Below, piece by piece: positions 51,668 to 63,022 of a DNA stretch of 64,000 nt. The notes under the pieces are model-generated. The model was not told the DNA's origin. It saw nothing but the letters and a program-made list of their open reading frames with translations, and searched no databases. This DNA is from Tetragonia tetragonoides (lineage: Eukaryota > Streptophyta > Magnoliopsida > Caryophyllales > Aizoaceae). Where the stretch lies: positions 30,135,501 through 30,199,500 of the forward strand of contig CM076152.1 in the NCBI GenBank assembly GCA_038025085.1, written 5' to 3'. Within the stretch, counting starts at the first letter, position 1, and every line of letters begins with the position of its first letter. Both the position numbers and the translations under genes were made by a program.

Positions 51668-51692
51668 TAATAATAATAATAATAATAATAAT
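51668..51692. repeat. (TAA)n microsatellite
   Basis: Eight uninterrupted TAA units just before a Helitron-like terminus. Confidence 0.9.
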
Positions 51693-51694
51693 TA

Positions 51695-51723
51695 GCTCGT
51701 GCATCGCACATGTATATATCTAG
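51695..51723 (+). mobile_element. Helitron-like 3' terminus
   Basis: GCTCGTGCATCGCACATG is a decayed version of the hairpin in the Helitron at 27688-28727, followed by TATATAT and CTAG next to a T. The 5' end lies somewhere to the left and was not identified. Confidence 0.5.
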
Positions 51724-52922
51724 TTATGTCTAATACATGACATAATAAACTAATCATCTATATACATCATATGATTCATAAATAAGATTATCAACTCAGA
51801 TTATGAAACTTATTAAAATACTCTAAACATTGTACTTTGGACAACTACTTACACATGGAATCTCCAGTAGCTAAAGCATCTAAGACTATTCTTCATTTGT
51901 TAGAAGAAGGAATGAGATCCATAGCTTTACTTCCAATGATCAATAAATAATGCCAGATGCCCCACCCCCCATTCTCTACAACTATAACTACGTTACTACA
52001 CCATCATGGCCTGACCTACACATTTCAACAACACCGACAAAAAATCTCTTAGAGATAACAAAAAGGGTCGTCATTTCGCTTCGGTGCCTTTTGTTTTTCA
52101 TTTCATTTCTATCTTTTTTTTTAGTGTACATTTCATTCATTTCTATCTTAGTTCTACAGTTCTAATTAAGATTTTGATATTTTATCTTTTTATTTTCTTA
52201 TTTTTTTGATAAAACAAGAAAGTCGGTTATAAACCTTTACTTTCAGAATTGTGGGCAATTTAAGCCTTGATTCCTCAACTATTAAGTTATTAAAAGTGAG
52301 AGTTCTTTCCATTCACGTACAACTTTTATATTGTGGCTACTGCTTTCATTTTCCTACCAAAATGTTTATCAAACTTTTTTCAAACTTTTAATTCCAAACA
52401 TAATTAAAATCTGAATGTTATGTATATGAGCTTTAAATTATAAAGCTAACAAAGATACTAATTTGTTACCATTTTATAATTTTTTTAGGTGTAATCAATA
52501 ATCTACTGATTTATTATCATATTCTAACTTTATAACTAACAAATCTGCTAATTTGTTACCATTTTATAAATTATTCAACTAAAATTTAGTTATTTATTAT
52601 CAGACTTTTCTGGTTAAGTATCAAAATAACTAGGTAGGCCAAACATACCCAAAATTAAAATCTTAAAACTTACGGTGAAAAGTTAATTATTTTAAAATAA
52701 ACTAATCTGAAACGTGCCAAAATTTGGTTTTGGGGGAATGCAAAGATCTTAAACGTGCATTTAATATATTTAATTTTGGGAATGCAATAATCTTGAACGT
52801 GTATGTGTCTCTTAATGATCTCCTTTTGCCGTTTAGCTTTATCCAAGTTTACAAAACCCCACCATCACCCTTCTTCCTCACCCTCCTTATTAACCCAAGA
52901 ACCACAACCAAAACCCACAAAA

Positions 52923-55900
52923 ATGGCCGAAACAACAACATGTCCAAAAACCGGCATAAAACACCGAACAATCCCAATCAACGGCATAAACATGCACGTA
53001 GCAGAAAAAGGTGAAGGTCCAGTTGTTATCTTCATCCACGGCTTTCCCGAACTATGGTACTCGTGGCGCCACCAGATCGTCGCCTTAGCGGACCTCGGAT
53101 ACCGTGCCGTGGCCCCGGACATGCGGGGCTACGGCGGTACTGACGCACCGAAGGACGCGTGTAAGTACACGTACTGCCACGTGGTGGGTGATCTTGTGGC
53201 GCTTATGGATGAATTGGGGGCCCAACAAGTGTTTGTTGTGGGCCATGATTGGGGCGCTGTTATTGCTTGGTGGTTATGCTTAATACGGCCTGACCGTGTT
53301 AAGGCTTTGGTGAATATGAGTGTTCCGTTTTCGCCTCGTAATCCTAAGATAAAGCCTATGGATGCTCTACGCGGTGGGTATGGTGATGTCTATTATATCT
53401 GCCGATTTCAGGTTTGTTATTGTGATTTATTTTTTTAGTAATTAGTTTTTTGACAAGATTTCTAGTGCTAGGATATCCATACCAATTTTTGATTTACAAA
53501 GTAAAGTACTATACCTAGATTTATAGTTCCAAATTGAGTTTTCTGCTTGACTTTGCACAGTCTACAAGACAACACTTTAACCTTCAATAAATTTAATCAA
53601 ATAGATACTTAAGTTATAAAAAGTTGATTTTCTAAAAATATAATTAAAAATGAATAAAATAATTAAATTTTAATCTTGTAAATCTTCATATATTCTTTAC
53701 AAATCAATTGTCAAATTTTATGAATTTTAACTTTAAAAATTAAGCAAAAAGTTCAATTTGAAACAGAGAAAATATTTAATTATATTTGTAAAAATACTAT
53801 TTATTTATAATGTTTACGGATAATTATTTATAACCAAATTGACCATCATGTCGTTTTGAAGATTTGAGTAAATCGAATGAAAGAAAAATAGAGAACGAAA
53901 TGGGTACTTGTTTATTATTGTGTTAGGATTTTACTAAGTTGATGGCAAACGAGGCACAAAAATGATTAATGTGAGTTTGTTTTGGATTTTAAGTCAATGA
54001 CAATTGACAATAGCTCTGACAACTTTACCAATCAATGTCTTGCATTTTCGTTTTTCGAATTAGTTTAGTTTAGATTAAATCGAACGGATGGTTTAATATA
54101 TTTTAAAGGAGAATGATACATCTATCCACATACTTCTATATCTCACCATCTCTCTTCTCTATTTTCAAAAAGTCCTAATTAAATAAGAGAGATATAGGCA
54201 CAATATTCTAGTGGGTTGCCAACCCACTGTATCAACAAAACATTTTCCTATTTTAAATAATTGGACGTCCTAGAATAACGGTATTCGAGTATAATGCTAC
54301 GAATCTTTGTAATTTTGTACGCATTTGCCTCGGATTCTTGTCGATTCAATGGCAATATCAGATCAGATAAGGATAGTTCTTTTTCGATGACTGTCCTATG
54401 AATCTTATGGCCCAACCAAAAAGTTTAGTGGGTCGGATTCTTAATTGAAAGGGAAGGGAAAGGGTGTGAAAAATCTTTCCCACAATATGGCTAACCCTTT
54501 TATATTTTACATAATAGATTAACTTAGGCATCTATATATACTACTTAATTAATCACAAAATTGTTACCGCCTCTTAATTACTACGATTTTCTATATAGCC
54601 GTAGTAGTTTAGTCGTCGTAGGCTATATTTAGCACGAAAAGCTAGCTTTTCAATAAAAGTTAGAGCTTAAAGCTTGCAGCTAGTATTTTTATTCTCTGCT
54701 ACTAAGGCTATGTTTGGCACAAACAGCTAGCTTTTAAACAAAAGCTACAGCTTGAAGCTTGCAGCTAGTGTTTTTTAGTCTCTGCTACCAAACAGTTTGT
54801 CATTAGATTTTTTATCTGAAGTTACAACTACAGCTAATTTTTTGAAAGCTATCCCTGCAAGCTTCCATCTGCAGCTGCAGCTACAGCTACAGCTAGTTTA
54901 TTAGCCTTTGGTATCAGTTTTAGCAGTTTTCTACTAATATATTTCCTTTAATAACACTTGACAACTACAGCTACACTAATTTGCCAAACATAGCCTAAAT
55001 AGTTTGTCATATGATTTTCAATCTGCAGCTACAGCTACCTATAACTAATTTTATGAAAGCTATTCCTGCAAGATTTTACCTGCAGCTACAGCTACAACTA
55101 GTTTATTAGTAGCAATTTGTAGCAGTTTTTGACACATTTCTTTCCTTTTTATACATTTAACAGTTATAACTATAACTAATTTTGTCAAACATAGCCGTAA
55201 TATCTTGTTTTTGTACTAGTAGTGATGATATAAACATGTTTTTTTATTTCTTTTTGTGTGCCAATGCAAAGATCTAATTTAATAACTAATGATGTGTGTG
55301 TGAATGCGAAAATCTATTTTTATGAGGTGTATGTGAATGCAAAGTTCTATTTTTTTATGAGGTGTGTGTGAATGCAAAGATATCTTAAACACATTTTTTT
55401 CTCCCCCATACTATCTGATGTCTCCTCGTAAACGTGAGTACTTGCATTGAATTTTTTTTGTTTTGTCCAATAATGTATAGTGTTTACACTTAGTTACTTT
55501 TGAGTTTTGTGCATGTCTTTTGAATTCCCTTTGCCATTTACTCTTATCTAACCTACTCCTTCTGTCCTAAGTTTATCTTTACATTGATCTTTTTAAGATT
55601 AAAGTTTGTGAATTTTGATCACTTATATGTAAAAAAGTACAAAATTTTACCATGTGAAAATAGTACTGCTAGATTCATTATAAATATTATTTTTAAAATA
55701 TCATCTTATTATAAGTTTTATATTCATGAAATCATAAATATTCATGGTCAAAGTAATGTATTATTGGAGATCGTGACAAGTCCAATGCAAAGATAAATTT
55801 GGGATGCAGAGTAGTAAAATCCCACTGATCAACCCAAGTCACTCAAATCACCACCACAACCAACCAAAATGGCTGAAATAACACCAACATTAATCATTAT

Positions 55901-57649
55901 ATCCCAATAACGGCATAACCCATCGAACAAGTACATCAACTAGGAGGGAGGCACACAAATTCTCGATGATGAGATCATTCAATACAATTTTGTGAAAAAG
56001 AACATGACCCAAATTGGAGTAACCATATTCTGTTTTCTGCATTGGTATGCCCATTGAAATTTTCCAATATTTAATTGATGATAAAACATCTTTATAAATC
56101 GTAAAAGTTAGTTCTGCACAAAAGGTTGTATAAATAAGATGGTTATAATGTAACTTTTGGTGAGACGAATGTCACCTTTTAGTGAAGTAAAGGGATAACC
56201 CTTACGTTTCTAAATAGTGACCCCACTATTTTATGTGTTGGTCTCACACAAGACTTGCACTTATTTCTGTGTATCTAGTTATGATACGTAGTTGGCTTGG
56301 TTAGTCTAATTTTGATGGAAGGAGAACTATATGATTCATTTTTGGTAAACTAACCAAATGGCTGGCTAATTAAATTGTTGTTACTTGTTATGAAGGTACC
56401 CGGAGAAATGGAAGCTGAAATTGAAGAAGTTGGTGGTGCGGATAAACTACTAAGGAAAATATTACCATACCGCACCCCAGGTCCGTTGTCGCTGCCGAAA
56501 GGGGAGTGGTTCAAGGACTTAACATCTTACCCAAGCTGGTTGACTGAAGAGGACATTGCTTACTACTGTGATACATTTACTAAAACTGGCTTCACTGGAG
56601 GATTCAACTATTATCGTGCAATCAATTTGTATGTTATACTTACTTTTTATTTTATTTAATGTCCGGCATAGGCTTTGTTCTACTCAACTTAATTTTACTT
56701 TAAATTCAGTTTACGTAGTTCAATTTAATTCGGTTGTTTATGTTCGAGTTAGTGAGTTATATTCACAAAATCACAATGGGGGGGTTCTTTAAGCCGGAAG
56801 AGAAATCTAAAAATGCTATGAAAGTGTCCTAAACTACTCATTAAACACTTCATTTGATTTCAACAGTTTTTTTTTGGCCTGTGACTAAATGCAAAAAAAG
56901 TTTTTCTATTATATCCTTTAATTTTGGGTCATTTCAATGAAAGTACCCCTTAGTGATGCTTTATTCTATTATATATCCAAGTCCCCTACAATGAATTCCA
57001 AACAAGTAAAAGAACCTCTAGTGATAAAAGTACGTTGTAGGAATTTTACCCTTAAGAATTCATGATTCGAAAAATTTTGATCTAAATGATCTGTTTAATT
57101 AATTAAAGCAAAGAGCAAGTACTATTGTGTAAGACCAACTCACAAAAAAATAGGGTGACTATTTAGAAATGTAGATTATAATAAGGGTCACTTATTATGA
57201 TCAGTGACCCCTGTTAAAAGTGACTCTCGTCGTCTTACCAAAAGTTACGGTAAGACTGTATCAAATAAGATTTTGGGATAGACTTATTATGTGGGCATAG
57301 TGCATGCATAACACAAGAAAAACAAGAAAAGACAGTTATTTCCATGCTTCTGATGTTTATTTCATTTTTTTAATACTTGAATGTGGATTTGGTTTGGTGT
57401 AGAAATTGGGAAATCACAGCACCATGGACAGGGGTACAAGTAAAAGTACCAGTGAAATTCATTGTAGGGGACTTGGATCTAACTTACCATGTACCAAGAG
57501 TGAAGGATTACATTCACAAGGGTGGAATGAAGAAAGACGTGCCGTTTTTGGAGGAGGTTGTAGTGCTTGAAGGAGTTGGTCATTTCCTTCAAGAAGAGAC
57601 GCCTGATGTTATCACCAATCACATATATGAGTTCATTCAGAAATTCTGA
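52923..57649 (+). CDS. soluble epoxide hydrolase (alpha/beta hydrolase fold)
   Basis: Hydrolyses epoxides, such as those of fatty acids in cutin and defence metabolism, to diols in the cytosol. Exons 52923-53411, 56396-56628 and 57403-57649 join in frame to 322 residues, the usual plant length. Visible motifs: HGFP (39-42, oxyanion hole), GHDWG with nucleophile Asp109, Tyr in the lid (about 157-158 and 235), acid Asp266 in VGDLDLTY and His301 in EGVGHF. The triad spacing agrees with plant enzymes. Intron 1 is unusually long (2984 bp) and holds MITEs and a decayed copy of the gene's 5' end; intron 2 is 774 bp. Exon 1 is much richer in GC in its middle part than the surroundings. No lesion is seen. 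Confidence 0.94.
54621..55196. mobile_element. Tourist-like MITE (outer of nested pair) in intron 1
   Basis: Left end GGCTATATTTAGCA and right end TGTCAAACATAGCC are imperfect inverted repeats flanked by GTA on both sides. The interior is rich in AGCTAC/GCAGCTAG motifs in both orientations and contains a second related element. Confidence 0.6.
54706..54995. mobile_element. Tourist-like MITE (inner)
   Basis: Perfect ends GGCTATGTTTGGCA and TGCCAAACATAGCC with TAA on both sides, the three-base duplication of PIF/Harbinger elements. 290 bp, non-coding. It shares ends and internal CAGCTAC motifs with the outer element, so one member of the family jumped into another. Confidence 0.75.
55556..55811. 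mobile_element. Stowaway-like MITE in intron 1
   Basis: Left end CTCCTTCTGTCCTAAGTTTA and inverted right end CTCTGCATCCCAAATTTATC, continuing with TCTTT(A/G)CATT, flanked by TA on both sides. 256 bp and AT-rich, typical of Tc1/mariner-derived Stowaway MITEs. Confidence 0.75.
55826..55935 (+). pseudogene. decayed duplicate of the epoxide hydrolase 5' end, inside its own intron
   Basis: The segment reads AACCCAAG..ACCACAACCAACCAAA, an ATG at 55869 and MAEITPTLI, then a stop, followed by AATAACGGCATAACCCATCG. It lines up with the leader and exon 1 start of the gene at 52890-53000 (AACCCAAGAACCACAACC; MAETTTCPKTG; AATCAACGGCATAAACATG). The DNA before it (55260-55400) repeats TGAATGCAAAGAT(AT)CTTAAAC, similar to 52736-52756. 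It is too short and broken to be coding. Confidence 0.6.
56128..56257. repeat. MITE, TGAGAC-type family
   Basis: GGTGAGACGAATGTCACCTT, then AACCCTTACGTTTCTAAATA, then GGTCTCACACAAGACTTGC. In intron 1 of the epoxide hydrolase gene, ending about 140 bp before exon 2. Confidence 0.65.
57123..57270. repeat. MITE, TGAGAC-type family, reverse orientation
   Basis: Starts TATTGTGTAAGACCAACTCA, includes TAAGGGTCACTTATTATGAT and CAGTGACCCC, ends ACGGTAAGACTGTATCAAAT. In intron 2 of the epoxide hydrolase gene. Confidence 0.65.
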
Positions 57650-57920
57650 CGCTTTAGTTTTATACATATATGCATAACTTGTTGGCTTGTTATCAATTAT
57701 GGGGATTTTAGTTTGCAATAAATAAATTACTGTAACTTATGAATACAAAGATGGTGGCATGAATATTTGTTGGGATATTTGATATGGTGCAGTTGTTTTC
57801 TTTTACTTTTCATACGGTGGAAGTTTTCTTTTTTGATTCTACATGGCCCCTGAAGTTTTTTTTTGTTTTTGACAAAGGATAATACAGGTAACTTAAAAAT
57901 AAAAAGAAGAAAGATGTTGT

Positions 57921-59131
57921 CTAGCTACTTACTCTAGTAGCAAGTTGATGAGCCTCCTTGACACTAGATTGACTAACTTTGTGAATACAACACAGAGAAA
58001 AAGACTTGCCTAAGAGCAAAATTTCTCTGATAATACTGCGAACCTCTAACCCAGGCGTTGAAGCTCCTTGCAGTATGGTCACAAGGACAGAGGAGTTGTG
58101 TGAATGTTCAAGCAAGCAAAATATTTTTGCTGAGCCCATTTTAAAGCTTCCAAACAAGCTAGAGATTCCGCTTGTAGAGTTGATTGAGAAAAGAAAAATA
58201 AGGCACCACCCTGCTGTGGAGTATTTGTTAGTATTGAAACTGCCATCCAGCCTGCCCCAGCATGGAGAGACTTTGGGTGCCAGAAGCCATCTAGTTGAAT
58301 CGGAATTGAAGCAGTGGCAACAGGATTCATACCCAAAGTGACAGTAGGGTTAAGATTGTGTTGCGAAGATGATGCTGTGGCGAGTGCAGGGGCAATACAT
58401 TGTTGTCGATAATCCCGAGCAAGGTTGTTGCTATGAAGGAGCTGTAACGCCATTGACAACATGAATTCCATGCTAAATAGCGCACCTTTGAACACAATGC
58501 TATTGCGCATAAGCCATATAGACCACAAGGCAGACATAAAATATGTGGCGCCTGGGTGTGGATGAAGGTTGGTTTTAAGTAAGTACGAAATTTTGTCTTT
58601 GATCCATTGATCAAATGGGAGATGACTATTGGTGTCAACATCGAGACCCAATTGCCCTGCACGCCAAAACCGTTTGATAAAGTAACACTGGAAAAATAAA
58701 TGATCAAACATTTCTCCATGTGTTTCACAAAAAGGGGAGCAGTCATGAACTGGTATATTCCAACTTTGCAAAGTAGAGCCCACAGCTAGAGCATTATTGA
58801 GTAATTTCCATAGAAAAACCTTCCACTTAGGCAACACATCCAATTTCCACAGTTTTTTCCAAAAAGTAGCAGCCCATTCCGAGCAAAATTGAGGATATTG
58901 TTGGAGTAGAAGAGAAGTGTACTCTGTTTTAACTGTATAATGACCCTGTATTGTGGCAACCCATGTCCAGTCATCATCTTGTTGAAGATTAAGAAGGGGA
59001 TTAGCCATAATTCTTTTCGCGTCCTTGATAGAGACCCAAGTGCTGATCTTACAAGCATCCCATTGACCATGTTCTTGGTTAATACAATCTTGAACTGTCA
59101 AAGGTGGAGACGATTGCGGTTGAGAGGGCAA
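57921..59131 (-). pseudogene. LINE ORF2 end: zf-RVT and RNase H domains
   Basis: From 59131 the frame reads zf-RVT sequence (FWKKLWKLDVLPKWKVFLWK; FCETHGEMFDHLFFQC) and then RNase H sequence (QLDGFWHPKSLHAGAGWMAV with its catalytic Asp; QAESLACLEALKWAQ with Glu). A frameshift near 58110-58140 moves the end (ASTPGLEVRSIIREI; KVSQSSVKEAHQLATRV) to another frame, closing near 57921. Confidence 0.85.
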
Positions 59132-59351
59132 GCGAAGAGAGGAGATTGGGGGTCCAGGATGCCAACTGCTATGAAGTACCTCTGTAGAGGCGCCATTACC
59201 AATGAGTCGACGACAAGATGGTAAAATTTGCCTGGCTGCTCTAGTAATTCCTTTCCATCCCCTACTCCATGAAGATTGTTCCGTACGTGAAGATACATAG
59301 TCAAGTGGTAAGTCTTTGTATTTCGCCCGTTATATCTTAGAAAGTAGCAGT

Positions 59352-60700
59352 TGTGGATTATGTTAAATACGCCATGCTTGTTTCGTTAGCAGATCAGTAT
59401 TGAGAAGGCCAGTTTTACGAATGCCTAGACCACCCATGCCTAATGGTTTGGCAAGATGTGAGCCAGAGCGCCAATAAATTGGCCGTCTATCTGGAGAATT
59501 AGTCCACCAAAATCGAGCTATATGAGAATCAATGATTTTGCAGGTGGTCAAGGGGCCGGGATCAAGAAATCATAAGCACATGTAGTCCCAATGCAAGCAA
59601 GATAGACTTGATAAAAACCAGCCTAGCTGCAGGAGAGAGTAGAATATTTTCCCATGCTGTAAGCATGCGCTGAATTTTTTCAATTAGCAAGCGAAAAGAA
59701 GTCGCTTTCCCTTGACCAAAAACCACAGGGTGTACCTAGATAAACACCAAAATTATCCGTTGCAGGGACACCTAGCATCTCACGCATGCTTTCCTTTCCT
59801 TCTGGAGTGACATTAGGATTAAATAACACAAAAGATTTATGCGCATTGATAATCTGTCCAGAAGCACGAGAAAATTGGTCTAAAGTGTGGCAGAGTTGGA
59901 GACAGGAGTCCTGATTGGCTTTAATAAAAACACTGAGTCGTCAGCAAAAAATAAATGAGAAATTGGTGAAGCGGTGCAACTAACCTTGATGCCACAGACT
60001 AGTTGTTGTTGTTGCAAGTTAATCAATTGATGGGAAAGTGCTTCCATACACAGAATGAAGAGATAAGGTGAAATCGGGTCACCTTGTCTGAGACCACAAC
60101 GTGGTTGGAAAGCAGGAGAAAGCTCACCATTAAGAAGGATAGAGTACGAGACCGTCGTAAGACATTGCATAACCCATTGGATCCATCTAGCTGGAAACCC
60201 CAAATGAAGTAGTAGTTGGTTGACAAATTGCCAAGAAACTCGATCATATGCTTTATTCATGTCGATTTTGAGGGCTAAGAGATGATCCGTACCCGAAGAT
60301 TTCCGTTTGATGTGCGTGAGTTCATGTGCAATAAGACAACCCAAAGAGCAGCCCGGGACAAAGGCATTTTGATAGGACCCTACCAATCTGCACATAAACG
60401 GCTTCAATCTTCAGACTAAACATTTGGAGATGCATTTATACACAACATTGCAATGCCCTATTGGTCTATATTGGGTAGCGCTCTCCGGATGATGCACTTT
60501 CGGCAGGAGAGTAATGAAGGTTCTATTCCATTCTATAAGCATGTATCCATTATGGAAAAAATGCAGGACTTCTTGAGTAAAATGGGTACCAACAATGTCC
60601 CAATTCTTTTGAAAAAACTCTACTGGATAGTCATCGGGCCTTGGTTATTTGTCTGGACTCATATCAAAAAGAGCATCCTTAATACCTTGTGGTGAAAAAG
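59352..60700 (-). pseudogene. LINE ORF2 reverse transcriptase domain
   Basis: Includes, in broken frames, the start near 60690 (about FDMSPD..), RPIGHCNVVYKCISK near 60430-60475, then LVGSYQNAFVPGCSLG, LALKIDMNKAYDRVSWQF, CGLRQGDPISPYLFILCMEA and the catalytic FADDS (about 59930), and, after further breaks, LAKPLGMGGLGIRKTGLLNT near 59363-59460. Order and motifs are those of plant L1-type LINEs. At least two frameshifts or stops separate these blocks. Confidence 0.85.
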
Positions 60701-60709
60701 GTTGGTCCA

Positions 60710-61138
60710 TTACCTGAAGATCCATAGGGGATACTGGTGGTGGAAAAGTAGCAAGAACAGTTGCAATATCACTACTTGGAAACGAAGGTTGATCAACTTT
60801 GTAGATATCTCCAAATATTTGTTGAAAGCCAGAGAAATATTAATAGGAGTTTGAGCTACCAAATCTTGACCATCTTTAATATAACAAATGTGATTAAGCT
60901 TAGCTCTCTTAAGAGTGCGGCGGAAGAAAAATTTTGTGGACGCATCCCATTGAATCTTTGCCCGCTGCTTCCAATATAAGAGTTTATCAATTAATCTGGA
61001 GTAAGCTTGCTGTCGAATGGTGTTTGCCTCAATGATGGAATGCGAATCGTGAATATCCATTTGTGAGTCCAAAACGTCTCCTTGAATTTGATCACATACC
61101 TCATTTTGTGTGTGTTTTGTTTGGAGACACCATTGCAT
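60710..61138 (-). pseudogene. LINE ORF2 linker between endonuclease and reverse transcriptase
   Basis: An open frame of 142 codons with RQQAYSRLIDKLLYWKQRAK, IQWDASTKFFFRRTLKRAKL and NHICYIKDGQDLV, the usual linker sequence before the reverse transcriptase in plant LINEs. The end of the frame is shifted. Confidence 0.75.
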
Positions 61139-61165
61139 TAATTTGGATTTGAGGCGGATAATTTT

Positions 61166-61900
61166 CTAGAAATTTGAAACATATATAGGAGACCCTGGTG
61201 GAGAAGAAACCCAATCGTCATGGGTGAGATTAACAATTTTCTGGTGATAGAGACACCAATTTTCAACCTTATATGGCTGTTTTCGATGATGATTAAAAGG
61301 TTGAGTATCAAGTAAAATTGGCGTATGATTCGAAGTAAAAATTGGAAAATGAGTGAGCTGAGCATTATGAAAGAAATCCAGCCATGGAACATTGGAGTAG
61401 GCATGATCAAGACGCTCCCAAATAGCAAAAGGCGGATCTCTGTTATTTGTGCATGTATATTTAGGCCCATGAAAGGCAATTTCCACTAATTGCATTTGTA
61501 ATCTTCATCCCCGAAAAAGATCCCAGCCTGGGATTGACAAGGAGCCACCAAGTTTATCTCCTTGAAACTTGACTTGGTTAAAGTCTCCAAGGATAACAAT
61601 TTTATATTGGCATTGTTGAAGGTGAGGGGTAAGTTGTTGCCAAATGATCTCTCTACAAGCGTGATCCGGTTCACCATACAATAATATCATCCATCATTAA
61701 TTGAAAGTAATATCAACTATTTTACAAAGTACAAAGTTGAAACACTTAAACACTACATCCAGGGATATGGATGAGTCCCAAAAAATAGCTAAACCACAAC
61801 TACTACCATTTGCATTAATACAAGGGAAAATTAAGTCTGTTAGCCATACTTGAAAGGGAAGTGGTGGGAACTTTAGTTTCCTATAATAACACAAGTTGAG
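61166..61900 (-). pseudogene. LINE ORF2 endonuclease (EEP) domain
   Basis: Pieces in different frames give ANGSSCGLAIFWDSSISLDV, LYGEPDHACREIIWQQL, ILGDFNQVKFQGDK (the GDFN motif of the endonuclease) and GPKYTCTNNRDPPFAIWERL, DHAYSNVPWLDFF, then SNHTPILL at the end, where related LINEs have SDHAPIL. Several breaks. The N-terminal catalytic part is not clear. Confidence 0.8.
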
Positions 61901-62252
61901 GTGATGTTGAGTGGACTAAATGAACTAGATAAGGGATAGTAGGGGAGTTCATATTTCCCGAGCCCCTACAGCTCCAGGAAAGTGCCTTCATACAGAGTTG
62001 GGGGGCTGTATGGGGTCAGCCACCCATAACCCAACATCTTCAGAAGCAGTATCAGCAGCCAGAGAGAGGTTTATTATCTGACGAGGAGGAAAGAACTTGG
62101 AGAGAGACGAAAACAGCCTAGCCAAATGTATTTTCTTTTTTGGGGGAGGTTGAACTGCTCCGATCACTTCATAGGAGTTAACTTCTGCAGAGTCAGTTCC
62201 TTGTGAATAAAAATTCTGAATGGTACCCAAATTATCATTAGTTGTGCATCGT

Positions 62253-62945
62253 TTACCTTTGCCAAAACAGCCATCCATGAACTAGAAAGGAGAACTTCCT
62301 TTGAGCTGCTTTCCTCTTTTCACGTTCTTTGTGGGTTGGAAACTTGGAGTCAGGAGATTGTCGCTTGCGAGGATAGGGTGGACCATCCGATTGAGTTTCA
62401 GAGATAATCTTCGATGCAGTAGAGGAATCACTGTCTTGGACATTGACATTACCCCATGGAATAAACACTGGTGGTATAACCGGAATGGGAGGGTGAAGTT
62501 CCCTAAAGTCTTCATTACTACCAACAGAAGTGTAAGACGAAGGCGGTGATACTAGGATAAAGGGCGGAGAAGTGGGAGATGCTGAGAGAAGACCAGATTC
62601 AGGCTGGCTTTCATCCATGGGAGACCCAGATTCAGAAGACGAGAAGCCCATTGAAGAGAGATCAGCTGATGAAGCACGCATATGAAAGATAAATGGGTTT
62701 CTGTCTTGGACTGGATTAAAAGGATCAAGAATCGGAGGAGCAGATATACGGAACCTGCTTGAGAATAAGTCTTCTATTTGTTGCATGGCCTGTGCAGTCA
62801 TATTTGGATCATGATAAAAGGAGTCATCAGAGACCAAAGACTCATGGGAGTCAAAACCTAGCCCAATATTGAAATTATCCATATTGTAGGCAGTAGAATT
62901 GGATGATGAGCTATTAATATGTTCTCCAAATAAAGGAGTGCACAT
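62253..62945 (-). pseudogene. LINE ORF1-like frame, C-terminal part
   Basis: A 230-codon frame rich in Ser and Pro, with a basic segment (YPRKRQSPDSKF; KEREKRKAAQRK) near the end. Plant LINE ORF1 proteins have such low-complexity C-terminal regions. It is separated from the frame at 63023 by a stop and so may be the same original ORF in pieces. Confidence 0.6.
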
Positions 62946-63022
62946 GGGTCCAGAGAGGACTGGGCTAGTGTTACCTTCTTTCCAAAATAATTATCAGACT
63001 CAACACATAAATTGGAATGAGG

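Larger units (their letters stand above)
46369..52922. other. long gene-free stretch
   Basis: About 6.5 kb of AT-rich DNA. It contains the inverted-repeat element at 48084-48586, a possible retro-insert at 50790-51180, short repeats at 51249-51360, a (TAA)n tract and a Helitron-like end. Two related AT-rich blocks with GTGTTCTTT ends lie in opposite orientation (about 46990-47053 and 47824-47880). I see no conserved protein frame. Confidence 0.45.
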
